A DNA stretch of 30,035 nucleotides from Chara braunii (taxonomy: Eukaryota; Streptophyta; Charophyceae; Charales; Characeae), in assembly GCA_003427395.1 (NCBI GenBank), contig BFEA01000369.1, positions 1,544,909-1,574,943 of the forward strand, written 5' to 3'. A program made the position numbers and the translations under genes. This document shows, piece after piece, positions 1 through 7,712 of this stretch. The notes beneath the pieces are model-generated. The model was given only the letters and a program-made list of their open reading frames with translations, was not told the DNA's origin and did no database searches. Each line of letters begins with the position of its first letter. The first letter of the stretch is position 1.

Positions 1-240
1 ACTGACCCCCCACCCACGACTTCCCTTCCCATCCCGACTCCCCTCCCTCCCCCTCCCTCCCTACTCCGAGTCCCTACTCCAACGTCGATCCCACTTCCCA
101 TCCCGACTTCCCTCCCTGCACTGACCCCACTCCCACGACTTCCCTTCCCATCCCGACTCCCCTCCCTCCCCCGACCTCCCTACTCTGAGTCCCTACTACG
201 AGTCCCTACTCCAACGTCCCTACTCCGACTTCCCTTTGCC
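1..240. repeat. 119-bp tandem repeat, C/T-rich, about two copies
   Basis: Copy one starts at 1 and copy two at 120. Both begin with ACTGACCCC and run through the same series of CGACTTCCC and CATCCCGACTC blocks, with small indels. The top strand is almost free of A and G runs. The left end may continue outside the window. No coding signal is seen. Confidence 0.8.
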
Positions 241-560
241 TACGTCGCTCTGCCGACCTCCCTTCGTCGACTTCCTTCCCGATCCCTGCGTCCCTCCCCC
301 TGCTTCCCGTCCCCACCTCTCCCCCGATCCCGGTTTCCCTCCACCGATCCCCACCTCTCTCCCCCGATCCCGACTCCCTCCTCCGGCCTTTCTCCCCCGG
401 CCTCCGTCCGGCGACTTCCCTCCCCATCCCGGCTTCCTTCACCCCACTTCCCCCCATCGATCCCCACCTCTGTCTCCCAATCCCGACTTCCCTCTCCGAT
501 CCCATTTCGACATCCCGACCTCTACTTCCCCCGATTGCAACCTCCCTGCCCTGACAGCTC
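241..560. repeat. Degenerate CCCGATCCCGACTTCC-type minisatellite
   Basis: Short pyrimidine-rich blocks of the form CCGATCCCGACTTCCCTCC recur with variation. Open frames exist on both strands only because the low-complexity sequence lacks stop codons. I do not regard them as genes. Confidence 0.6.
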
Positions 561-660
561 TTCCTCCTCCTCCTCCCGCTGCTCCTCCTGCTCTTCCCCC
601 CTTCCTCCTCCCGCTCGTTCCACAGACCGCGCCCTCACCCATCGACAGTCTGCACGGATG

Positions 661-728
<68 letters not shown>

Positions 729-880
729 CTCCCTTTCACACTGCTTAACAACAACAGATGGTGGATCGTTTTTCTCCCCTTCGCCCTCCTGCTTCTCCTC
801 CCGCTCTTCCTCCTCCTCCTCCCATTTCTCCTCCTGCTCGTCCCCCCTTCCTCCTCCAGCTCCTCCGCACGACGACGACC
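561..880. repeat. Duplicated TTCCTCCTCC block, ~246 bp apart
   Basis: A stretch of about 50 nt beginning TTCCTCCTCCTCCTCCC at 561 recurs at 807 with few changes. The (CT)n tract lies between the copies, so this is a tandem duplication of ~246 bp or a higher-order satellite unit. Confidence 0.6.
663..725. repeat. (CT)n microsatellite
   Basis: A pure dinucleotide run of about 31 CT units. The Leu-Ser and Arg-Glu repeat proteins that could be read through it are artefacts of the microsatellite. Confidence 0.98.
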
Positions 881-1270
881 CTTGCTTCCCGTTCGCGCGA
901 TGTCCCCCCGGGCCCGCACTACTGCTGCGCTTGCTGCACTTCGCCCCCGCCACCCTTCCGTCCGCCCCCGCCTTCCACTCCAGCGTTCCGTTGGCCTTTG
1001 CCGTTCCGTGCTGCCCTTGGCCCGCTTCGGTTTCTGCTGCGCGCGTCGGCCTGGGTCTCCGCCCCCTGGACCTCGCATCCGCCCTGCGCCCACCCGCGTT
1101 GCTTTTCGCCCACCCGCGTGGCTTTTCGCCTGGTTCGCTTTTCCCTGCCCGCCTCGGCCTGGGCCTCGCCCCTGCACCGGTTCCCCTACCCGGTTCCACC
1201 CCTCCACGGGTTTCCCTTGGGCCCGCGACCGAGCATGTCAGCGGGACCTTTACAACTTTTAGTAGTATAG
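881..1270. other. GC-rich stretch without recognisable gene
   Basis: C-rich sequence open in several frames on both strands, all with low-complexity Pro/Ala/Arg composition. I see no domain. The only clear structure is a 20-bp duplication at 1088-1127. Confidence 0.5.
1088..1127. repeat. 20-bp perfect-length tandem duplication
   Basis: GCCCACCCGCGTTGCTTTTC at 1088-1107 is followed directly by the same 20-mer with one T-to-G change at 1108-1127. Confidence 0.9.
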
Positions 1271-1274
1271 AGAA

Positions 1275-1310
1275 GAGATAGAGATAGAGATAGAGATAGA
1301 GATAGAGATA
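1275..1310. repeat. (GAGATA)6 microsatellite
   Basis: Six uninterrupted GAGATA units. They lie just upstream of the first sequence with LINE homology (about 1400), so they may mark the edge of the truncated element. Confidence 0.95.
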
Positions 1311-1404
1311 ACAGCAGGATCCAGAGCAGACGCTGTTGAGATCAAAAGGTTGGTAACTCAATTCTTATCTGAAGCGCTCAAAACTGGAGAGCTTAATCAG
1401 CAGG

Positions 1405-2514
1405 TGGCTGGGTGCTGGTAATATCAACAGCAGCCTTTTCGGTCTTATGGTACACCTTGGGAGTGCACCTGCTGGGAGATTATCTTATAAGCGGATTAAG
1501 AAAACAGCAGATCGTGTACTGTGGAAACCAAAATCCAACGCGGAACAGGGGTTCATCACCGAGGTCGCCTGGGAGACGGTTACCTTTCCAAGCGACCAAG
1601 GAGGCCTTCTGTCCTCACCCGAATAGAACGCAGCCTGGTCATCATAGCCGTATTTGAGGCAACTTTCAGTCCAGATACAGCCATAATGACCAGGCGTTCT
1701 ATTCGGGTGAAGACGGCAGGAACACTGGACCCGCATCAGCAAAATCTGGCCTTGCGGGCCAAATGGCCAATCAAAGCCTTAACAGCGGCAGCAGAGTCGC
1801 CATGGACACTAGTACTGGCCCTGCATATTCTGTCAAGAGAGTGATCCTTGAGCAGGCCCAAAGACGCTTTAGCCTGCCTTCTGATCAACTTGTATATTCA
1901 CGAGTGACCAAAATCCAGATTTGGGTGTCATATTTTGCAAGCCTGCCAGAACGTTGTTCATGGTATAAGGAATTTTCAGCCCACGACTCACCGGGATGTT
2001 TTGGTAAGTCCTGGGTACAGAGAAGGGGTGGTACAAGTCGAGTATACTTGGGACAGCATACCGCTACCGATAGATAAGGCGGCCGTGGACTCCACGACAG
2101 TCGGTCAAGAGTAAACTGGATAGACTCAGACAGGTTCCGGCCAGACTGCTTTCTCTGAGACAGGCTATTCCACAGACCTGGGTAATCCTGCTACGGGAGA
2201 ATGTGTTACCCTCTGATGAACTATGGTGCAAAGACCCTGTTGAGCAGGATGATGGTCAGGTTATGAGAGACTTGAGGGAGGAGGGAGGCGGAGCCACTGA
2301 GTGGAAAAAGGATGTCTCATTTGCCTTTACGAAGGAACTGATTAGAGGAGATGATATCAGACTAGACTCTCTGAGTGGGAAAACAGAACTGGTAGCCAGA
2401 CAGAGGACAGCAAAAGCACCTGCAGGAGGGACCTTACTGTACAAGATGACTCTGCCGATGGGGGACACCGCGCTCGCAGAAGCATCGGTGGATGTCACAT
2501 TCAATAGCAGGTAA
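1405..2514 (+). pseudogene. LINE ORF2 fragment: RT C-terminal (thumb/connection) region
   Basis: This piece corresponds to the region after the RT catalytic core in the minus-strand copy. It needs at least three frame changes (around 1480, 1600 and 1850) and contains stops. An open piece at 2203-2514 (103 codons, starting LPSDELW) falls where the other copy has its poorly conserved linker, so I assign it to the LINE by position rather than clear similarity. It cannot encode a functional enzyme. Confidence 0.65.
1611..1714. mobile_element. 104-bp foldback MITE inserted in LINE copy A
   Basis: Left arm 1611-1653 and right arm 1675-1714 are reverse complements. They share 16 perfect bases (CACCCGAATAGAACGC against GCGTTCTATTCGGGTG), then continue as CTGGTCATYATRGCYGTAT after a 3-nt insertion in the left arm. 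The loop is 1654-1674. It splits the conserved LINE motif that reads GG(L/I)...LDP in the other copy, so it inserted after the LINE. There is no coding capacity. I could not define a target duplication. Confidence 0.85.
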
Positions 2515-2548
2515 GTAGAAACATAAAAAGAGATGATAGAAGTAGATC

Positions 2549-2559
2549 AACACTGTTCT
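2549..2559 (+). repeat. Target-site duplication, left copy (AACACTGTTCT)
   Basis: AACACTGTTCT occurs here and at 3568-3578, bracketing the SINE cluster. The match continues for three more bases with one mismatch (CAG against AAG). The right copy follows an A-rich tail, as expected after LINE-type target-primed insertion. Confidence 0.75.
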
Positions 2560-2740
2560 CAGCTACCAACTGGCCTAGCTCAGTTGGCATACCCCTGAAC
2601 TGAACTGTTAAAATACAGACCCGAGTTCAGACTCCGCCGGATGCAGATGAGTACAAATCTGGGCTACCAGCCGGGTCACCCTATTTTCCTGGGCGGCCCG
2701 GCCGTGCAAGGACCAGGGAAGGTCCTAGCAAAAAGAAACA
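2560..2740 (+). mobile_element. tRNA-headed SINE (SINE-1)
   Basis: A pol III box A, TAGCTCAGTTGG, lies at 2576-2587. A box B-like GAGTTCAGACTCC lies at 2623-2635. The tRNA-like head is followed by a ~100-nt body containing GGGCTACCAGCCGGG and then an A-rich tail from about 2728. The 5' end lies directly after the AACACTGTTCT target duplication. The head no longer folds as a good cloverleaf, so this is a retroposon and not a tRNA gene. Confidence 0.75.
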
Positions 2741-2810
2741 AACAAAAAAAACGTTAAAAAAAAAACAGAAAAAAAACTATGTTGTCATTAAAAAAAATCC
2801 AATATCCAGC
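2741..2810 (+). repeat. A-rich SINE tail
   Basis: Runs of A with short interruptions form the 3' tail of SINE-1, and SINE-2 appears to have inserted into or beside it. GAAAAAAAACTATGT at 2768-2782 recurs at 3283-3297 on the other side of SINE-2. It may be that element's target duplication or a shared tail sequence. Confidence 0.6.
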
Positions 2811-3262
2811 GGCCTAGCTCAGTTGGTAAGGCACACAAGTGCCATTCAGGAGGTCTTGGGTTCAATCCCCATTGGCCTCATGCACCTTCCTGGGCAAGCT
2901 TGGCGCCCGCCACCTAGAGATATGTCGTTGGTCCCCCGAGCGGCATTGAGCAGAGACTGCTGATGTTCATAGGGGGAGGGGACCGGAGGAGAGGCACAGT
3001 GACTGGCCCATCAAAGAAGCTCGGTCCTGATGCTACCGGCTGACCCCTGGTCTGTATCGCCCACCTGCTGTAGCAGGTATCGCACCTCCTGGTGGGTGCA
3101 GCTCCCGCATGTTCCCTCGTTGGAGGCTTGAGCATGGATGTGGCTGCTACGGGGTTCCCCGTAATACTATAATGGCAATAAAAAAGGCCTGAAAGGCCGT
3201 CCTGTCCAGATTTGACAGGTAATTGAATTGGTTGGGCTTAAAGAATTAGCCTTTAAAAAAAA
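2811..3262 (+). mobile_element. tRNA-headed SINE, ~450 bp (SINE-2)
   Basis: Box A TAGCTCAGTTGG is at 2815-2826 and a near-perfect box B, GGTTCAATCC, is at 2859-2868, with tRNA-like spacing. The body runs to a poly-A tract at about 3254-3264. The stretch around 3095-3170 (GGTGGGTGCAGCTCCC ... GGCTTGAGCA) recurs at 27735-27830 in the same orientation, showing this is a dispersed family. It is non-autonomous, so LINE enzymes would be needed for movement. Confidence 0.85.
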
Positions 3263-3375
3263 AAAGTCAAAAACAAAATCCGGAAAAAAAACTATGTCAT
3301 GCAGAAAAATAAACTGAACAACTTTTGCCTCACGGTCACATCGAAATTCTTTACCAAATTTAAAATCACAAAATC

Positions 3376-3530
3376 TTTTTTTTATTATTATTAATTTATT
3401 ATTTTTTTTTGGCCCGGCAGGGCAAGTGATCCCAGGCCACTCTGGTAGCCTAGGTACAACAAATACTACGATAGGGCCGGTCAGTTCGAGGATGATATCT
3501 CAAGGCCGTCACCCTTTCAAAGAAAAGGAA
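3376..3530 (-). mobile_element. Probable minus-strand SINE remnant related to SINE-1
   Basis: Read on the minus strand, GGCTACCAG and a GGCCCGGC-like motif precede an A-rich tail (T-rich on plus, 3376-3410). This is the same order as in the body of SINE-1 (2660-2740). A TCGAACTG stretch at the 5' side could be a decayed box B. The match is short and diverged. Confidence 0.4.
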
Positions 3531-3567
3531 AAAAAAAGGGAGGAGAGGGAAAAATATAAATAAAAAA

Positions 3568-3578
3568 AACACTGTTCT
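3568..3578 (+). repeat. Target-site duplication, right copy (AACACTGTTCT)
   Basis: Partner of 2549-2559. It follows the A-rich sequence at 3520-3567. LINE-derived sequence resumes to its right. Confidence 0.75.
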
Positions 3579-4448
3579 AAGGTAGGGGGAGAGCACTGCT
3601 GAGAGAAAAGGTCCAAAAACACAACAGTTCTTTCTGTGGAGAACCGAAGGAAAGATCACGATATCCCTGCTGTTTCTTCGGATCAACTCGTCAGTCTTTT
3701 GGAAACAGCTAAAGCGTCTTCCCTCTCAGAAGTCGGCCAGCATTCTCTGGCTTCAATCTTATGTCGTGATGGCCTCTGCAACCAACCTACCGACAAAGGG
3801 TATGCCCATATCCACCAGATGTATCCGATGAAAGTGGCTGCGGGAGAACAACCGTCACTTGTGGTTGACCTGTCCAGCTTCCAGAAGTGGGACTGGTACC
3901 AAAGGCGGATTTTCTTGGTCTGACGATTGGATACTGTCCGGCCTGCTTGCAACAGACAAGCACTCAGAGAAAGATTGGTTATATGTAGCCCAGGTCGCCA
4001 GAGCGGTGACTATGCTATGAAGGTGATTTGGGATGATAGAAACGACCAGCTGTTCACAGCAACGTACGCATCTGATGCGGTCATTAAGCAGCACACGAAA
4101 GTCGAAGAATGGCTTGGTTTCGATGAAGCAGAAGGTAAGGTTAGGATAACGGACTTGATACGTGAATCCAGTCCCATTCCGGCCCATACGTTACTACTGT
4201 CCACGTGTCAAGCAGGCGGAAGGTGGGCGTATACGTGGGGACAGTAAGCCACGGCTGAATTCATGCTCAATGTGTCAATAGCGAGCCTGAGACTTGAGAA
4301 AGATCACAAGACTGAGAACTGCAGCTATTAGTGACAGGGCCAAGGGCTCTGTGAAGGGTAATTCTTATCGGACGCGGAAATGGTTTTGAGATTCTTGGGG
4401 CAGAGACTCGAGTTTGGTAAACCTAGACGCTGTAGGAACTGCTAGGAA
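3579..4448 (+). pseudogene. LINE ORF2 C-terminus: zf-RVT-like domain and tail
   Basis: Around 3675-3760 one frame reads RINSSVFWKQLKRLPSQKSA, matching WRSLWRGLQLIPSQKEA in the minus LINE. HLWLTCP, SDDWIL, WLYVAQVARAV and IWDDRNDQLF follow in the order of the zf-RVT domain and IWRARN-type tail of plant LINEs. Two open pieces can be seen (3636-3923 and 3927-4247), but the conserved motifs switch frame between them. In-frame stops occur at the zinc-finger region. The remainder to 4448 looks like 3' UTR. Confidence 0.75.
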
Positions 4449-4476
4449 GTTTGTTTGTTTGTTTGTTTGTTTTTTG
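4449..4476 (+). repeat. (GTTT)n 3' tail of LINE copy A
   Basis: About six GTTT units ending in TTTTTT. Simple-repeat tails are typical of LINE 3' ends. A copy of dispersed repeat R1 starts directly after it. Confidence 0.7.
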
Positions 4477-4640
4477 CCACCGGTCGCTCCAATCTATTGC
4501 TGGGGAGCTGCACCTGCTGGAAACTGGGTCCACCGTCCCTGACACATCAAATCACCTCATGAAAACTGTGACCGGATACCGGGGCCATGACCCGGCACAC
4601 TGTACGAAGGTTACAGTTTTCCCAGTGGTTATTGTCCCGT
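4477..4640 (+). repeat. Dispersed repeat family R1, plus orientation
   Basis: This contains TGCTGGGGAGCTGCACC, CTGCTGGAAACTGGGTCCA and GGGGCCATGACCCGGC. The reverse complement of 6130-6245 carries the same blocks in the same order, and 10140-10170 repeats the middle block. The family is probably a SINE. I saw no convincing pol III boxes. Confidence 0.7.
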
Positions 4641-5384
4641 GTCCTACACGGTGAGTGATTTAGCTCTCTCCCCCTTAGGACCAGTGGTCCGCACACGGGA
4701 ATTAGGAAGTAGCTCTTGCGAGGATCTCTGTCCTCAGTTGGCCCTTGCTAGGCCCTGCTGTTGATATGTGCCCGCTGTAAAGTGAAGGTGGGCCTGCATT
4801 TTCTATGAGGTGCGAATTTGTCATTTCTGAGCCCCTTGCTGCAGACAGTTTCCCTGTGTCAGTTGGTTGAATGAGTCCTGCCTACGGGCAACAGCATCTT
4901 GTTGGGCCGTCGAGGCCTTTCCTGTGTGGATGTGGAAGCAGACATTTCGGCCTATCACAAGGCAGGGAACAGCAGAGGCCACGACTGGCAGTTGGGCACA
5001 CTTAGCTGCTGCGGACCCAGGCCAGTACCTGAATTGGGCCTGGCTGCAGATCATATGGCCCGAGGTGAAGCTACTGGGCACACGGCCCACCCCGCCTGGA
5101 AGCTTCCAGGCCAGGCCACTTTCCATATAGGAAAGAGCCTGGCTGTGTGCTGGGCATTCGGGCACTTGGTTGTGCGAGCGGCAGCGCTGCTTGAGCGATT
5201 GCTCGCGCCTGCTGGGCTAGCGCTGGGTGCAAGAACGCGCGCACAGGCGCAGGGTGAAGCTGGGCGCTGCTTGCGAGCAGCACCAGAGCCCAGCCGCCAG
5301 GCTGTGGATCGGGGGATGGTCAGCAGGGAATAGGTGGTGGTCCTTAGAAGGTGATGGGACGTGGGTGGTGAGACAAGGATGAGC

Positions 5385-5388
<4 letters not shown>
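4641..5388. other. Intergenic, no recognisable gene
   Basis: Open frames at 4867-5130 and 4899-5333 (plus) and 4821-5165 (minus) overlap one another and show no domain. GGAAGTAGCTCT at about 4705 recurs at 5841, suggesting further diverged repeats. I would not annotate a gene here. Confidence 0.5.

Positions 5389-5456
<68 letters not shown>
5389..5456. repeat. (AG)n microsatellite
   Basis: An uninterrupted run of about 34 AG units. Similar-length CT/GA tracts occur at 663-725 and 29492-29550. Confidence 0.98.
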
Positions 5457-5460
<4 letters not shown>

Positions 5461-6100
5461 GGAGAGGTGAGAGCACGTACCTGGTCGTCGTGGAGGTCTG
5501 CATGAGCGACATATGCATGTACTTTGGTTTCTGCTGCTGACGTCAACTGGTTGCTTCGTCAGTTTAGTAGGCTAGTACAGCAGCTGTATGATCGTAGTCT
5601 GGGTGCTGAGCGCCATTAGGAGGAAGAGCTTCGGGTACAGTGTTGATGGTGGAGGGAGAGAGCTTTCATTGACAATTGGTTTCGCTGCTTTGGTTCTCCT
5701 TTGGTGTGATATGGGTGCATTTCTGCTTTCTGGACAGCTTTCGACTATCTGGCTTTCAATGTGATATTGCAATTTTGAATTCTGTCATTTCGCTATTGCT
5801 CATTTTCCTTGCACTCTGCAGGCAACAAAAAAAAAAAAAAGGAAGTAGCTCTGTAGGCAACGGTAAGTTTGATAGGCCAAAGGAGTCATTTTGCTCAGTC
5901 TTTTTTCTTAGTTCGAGGAACTACAGGGTTCTCATGGGACATTGCACCAGGTTCCCAGGAGCCGAAGCTGGGTAGTGGCCCCAGTTTTCTTTGCCCTTAC
6001 AGGGTTGTTTGTGGGGATTCCCTGCCCCATTATGCATGGGAAATCAAATGGTTATGGTTCTCAAAAAAAAAAAAAAAAAAAAAACATTTCAGGCTGAAGA
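5457..6100. other. Intergenic with poly-A tracts
   Basis: No gene is recognised. A-runs at about 5826-5840 and 6061-6084 look like retroposon tails. GCCGAAGCTGGGTAGTGGCCCC at about 5961 resembles GCCAAAGCCGGGTAATGGCCCC at about 6138, so diverged R1-type copies sit in tandem here. A pyrimidine tract ending CTCTGCAG at about 5797-5821 resembles a 3' splice site but has no supported exon. Confidence 0.45.
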
Positions 6101-6300
6101 GGCCAAAAAGGGGATTACTCTCTAGTTCACAACAGCCAAAGCCGGGTAATGGCCCCACTAGCAAGATGATACTTAATTGATGTATCTGGGATCCTGGACC
6201 CGGTTTCCAGCAGGTGTGGCTCCCCACCAATAGACTAGAGCGACCAGTGGGGGCCTACTAGGGAGAGGTGTTCGCCCCGCCCCCTAGTAGACCGAAGCTG
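6100..6300 (-). repeat. Dispersed repeat family R1, minus orientation
   Basis: Its reverse complement reads CACTGGTCGCTCTAGTCTAT, GGTGGGGAGCCACACC, CTGCTGGAAACCGGGTCCA and then TTGCTAGTGGGGCCATTACC. This matches 4477-4640 and extends it. With that copy it forms a widely spaced inverted pair. Confidence 0.7.
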
Positions 6301-6560
6301 GGTCTTTGGGGGGGAAACAAAAAGAAAAGTTAAAAAAGAAAGGGTATACATTCGAAACAACAACGAAAACCAGAAAATATTGGGGCATTCACAGTAGAGC
6401 ACGGGTTATATAGGTGTGAATGGAAAGGTCATCAGAGTACTTCGGTTCAATTTGAAGGCCTATGAGCTGTGCTGACGAGAGGATGTGCTGTGCGGGGAAA
6501 CACAGTGAGCGGACATAAGAAATTGAAGATACAATTAAAACACCAGCTCGCAGGAAGGTA

Positions 6561-6600
6561 AGTAGGCGTAGCGCAGTCTGGTAGCGCATCTGTTTTGGGT
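6561..6600 (+). pseudogene. 5' half of mitochondrial-type tRNA-Pro(UGG)
   Basis: The D-arm, with GCGC stems around AGTCTGGTA, is intact. It is followed by the 5' anticodon stem TCTGT and the full loop TTTGGGT with anticodon TGG at 6596-6598. From memory this matches plant mitochondrial tRNA-Pro. Similarity stops exactly at the 3' end of the anticodon loop. The 3' half (anticodon 3' stem, T-arm, acceptor) is missing, so it cannot be a functional tRNA. It could be a mitochondrial insertion, a retroposed tRNA half, or a SINE head. Confidence 0.6.
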
Positions 6601-6676
6601 CGAGCTGGGCTCTGTTTACACGGTAAGGCCATTCTGTTTTGGGTCGAGCTGGGCTCTGTTTACACGGTAAGGCCAT
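6589..6676 (+). repeat. 44-bp tandem duplication starting in the tRNA-Pro anticodon arm
   Basis: TCTGTTTTGGGTCGAGCTGG at 6589 recurs at 6633. The 44-bp unit ends with CACGGTAAGGCCAT. The duplicated unit starts at the anticodon stem of the tRNA-Pro fragment, so the duplication happened after that fragment arrived. Confidence 0.9.
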
Positions 6677-6919
6677 GACGCTTTGGGCCCAAGCCGGTAG
6701 TGAACGAGGAAGGCCACTACTACTACGGGTAACAGAAAAAAAGTTACCGTCAGCCTTGGAAGGTAGCTTTGTCAACTTAGGCTCGTCTGAACTGCTGTTT
6801 TTAAACCGCCAGTTCACCCCAAGCAGAGAACTGTCTTACGGGAGCATTTTGATTCGGGGCTACGCAGGCAGCGAAAGCGGCAGGCCACTTCGAAAAGCTG
6901 CAGTTGCAGGCTGGCATAT

Positions 6920-6933
6920 GGGAGCAGCATTTT
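6920..6933 (+). repeat. Target-site duplication of the U6 insertion, left copy
   Basis: GGGAGCAGCATTTT here is identical to 7044-7057. The T-rich side abuts the insert's tail, matching a nick after TTTT on the plus strand, as L1-type endonucleases prefer. Confidence 0.9.
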
Positions 6934-6950
6934 TTCTTTTTTTCTTTTTT

Positions 6951-6994
6951 GGACCATTTCTCGATTTATGCCTGTCATCCTTCCGCAGGGGCCG

Positions 6995-7025
<31 letters not shown>

Positions 7026-7043
7026 ACGGATGTCCCGAAGGAC
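6951..7043 (-). pseudogene. U6: U6 spliceosomal snRNA retropseudogene
   Basis: Read on the minus strand from 7043, it starts GTCCTTCGGGACATCC (5' stem-loop). It continues through GGAACGATACAGAGAAGATTAGC, given here as GGAACGATAC plus the ACAGAGA box at 7004-7010 and the AGC triad. It ends AAATCGAGAAATGGTCC, very close to plant U6 as I recall it (93 nt against about 102). The 3' end is followed not by a T-run terminator but by an A-rich tail (T-rich on plus, 6934-6950). Identical 14-bp target duplications flank it. That marks it as an RNA-mediated, LINE-dependent insertion. I see no USE/TATA promoter upstream (7058 onwards is tandem repeat), so it is probably silent. U6 identity is very secure; pseudogene status is strongly supported. 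Confidence 0.93.
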
Positions 7044-7057
7044 GGGAGCAGCATTTT
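7044..7057 (+). repeat. Target-site duplication of the U6 insertion, right copy
   Basis: GGGAGCAGCATTTT, identical to 6920-6933, placed directly at the 5' end of the U6 copy. Confidence 0.9.
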
Positions 7058-7712
7058 GACTCGGGCCTAGGCAAGTATCTGGCGGCAGGCCACTTTGAAA
7101 AAAGGCGCAGTTGCAGGCTCGCAGATTGACTCAGTCCTGGGCAGGTAGCTAAGGCGGCAGGCCACTTCGAAAAAAGGCGCAGGCTCGCATACGGGAGCAT
7201 TTTGATTCGGGCCGGCCGGGGGGTGCATTTGATTCGGGCCTGGGCCGGGGGCCGCATTTTGATTTGGGCCTGGGCCGGGGGGCGCATTTTGATTCGGGCC
7301 TGGGCAGGTAGCGAAAGCGGCAGGCCACTTTGGAAAAAAGGCCCAGTTGCAGGCTCCCAAGCCTTGGAAGGAAGCTTTGTCGACTTAGGCTTGTGTGAAG
7401 TGGTGGACTAACCGAAAAAAAGGACGAGGAAAAGACAAGAAGAAACGACTAAGAGTGTGAGAATCCTAAGAGGGACTGTTTCTTTCCTTGTTTGTTTCTT
7501 TGTGCGTTTTGTGTGTTGCCATGTTCGCTATACACAACTCCACAGAAAAAGGCATGACTGTGTCAGACCGTTTCGCACGCCTTTCACCAACTCATCAGGA
7601 GGTTGAACCTCCACAGTCTGTCTGCCCAGGCAGGATGCATTTGACAATTTTGTTTTGGCTGATGGATAAGGAATCATCACGTCGTCCTGGAGGGTTAGGA
7701 ACACCCACCTTA

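Larger units (their letters stand above)
1400..4476 (+). mobile_element. Truncated, decayed L1-like LINE, plus strand (copy A)
   Basis: Translated pieces match the minus-strand LINE at 10193-17085 in the same order. The first is LVI..AAF..LW (about 1405-1450). Next are TEVAWETVTFP (about 1556-1590), LDP.QQNLAL.AKWPIK (1729-1780), PR..VK.KL.RLR (about 2090-2130) and LPSQKSASILWLQS (about 3720-3760). Then come HLWL.CP (about 3850), SDDWIL (about 3918) and IWDDRN (about 4028). The 5' end is truncated within the RT region. The 3' end has a (GTTT)n tail at 4449-4476. The reading frame is broken repeatedly and interrupted by a MITE (1611-1714) and a SINE cluster (2560-3567). Protein divergence from the other copy suggests a different subfamily. 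Element identity is secure; the exact 5' boundary is not. Confidence 0.8.
6755..7400 (+). repeat. Nested tandem-repeat block (72-81-bp units within a ~607-bp duplication)
   Basis: GCGGCAGGCCACTT occurs at 6877, 7082, 7154 and 7317. If the U6 insertion is removed, the first spacing is about 81 bp. Flanking blocks CCTTGGAAGGTAGCTTTGTC (about 6755) and CCTTGGAAGGAAGCTTTGTC (about 7362) lie ~607 bp apart. Inside is a GC-rich 27-30-bp subrepeat, GATTCGGGCCTGGGCCGG, starting at 7204, 7231, 7261 and 7291. Open frames here are by-products of the repetition. Confidence 0.8.

Noticed and set aside
522-1361. Long open frames on both strands through the (CT)n region, encoding Leu-Ser or Arg-Glu repeats
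   Set aside because: They exist because low-complexity DNA lacks stops. Frames are open on both strands at once and show no domain.
2811-2885. Functional tRNA gene
   Set aside because: Boxes A and B are good, but the anticodon arm and acceptor stem do not form properly, and the sequence continues into a SINE body with an A tail.
5051-5546. Minus-strand frames through the (AG)n tract
   Set aside because: Leu-Ser repeat reading of a microsatellite; no other support.
5797-5870. Small exon between a CAG acceptor and a GTAAGT donor
   Set aside because: The putative exon contains a poly-A run and no coding sequence.
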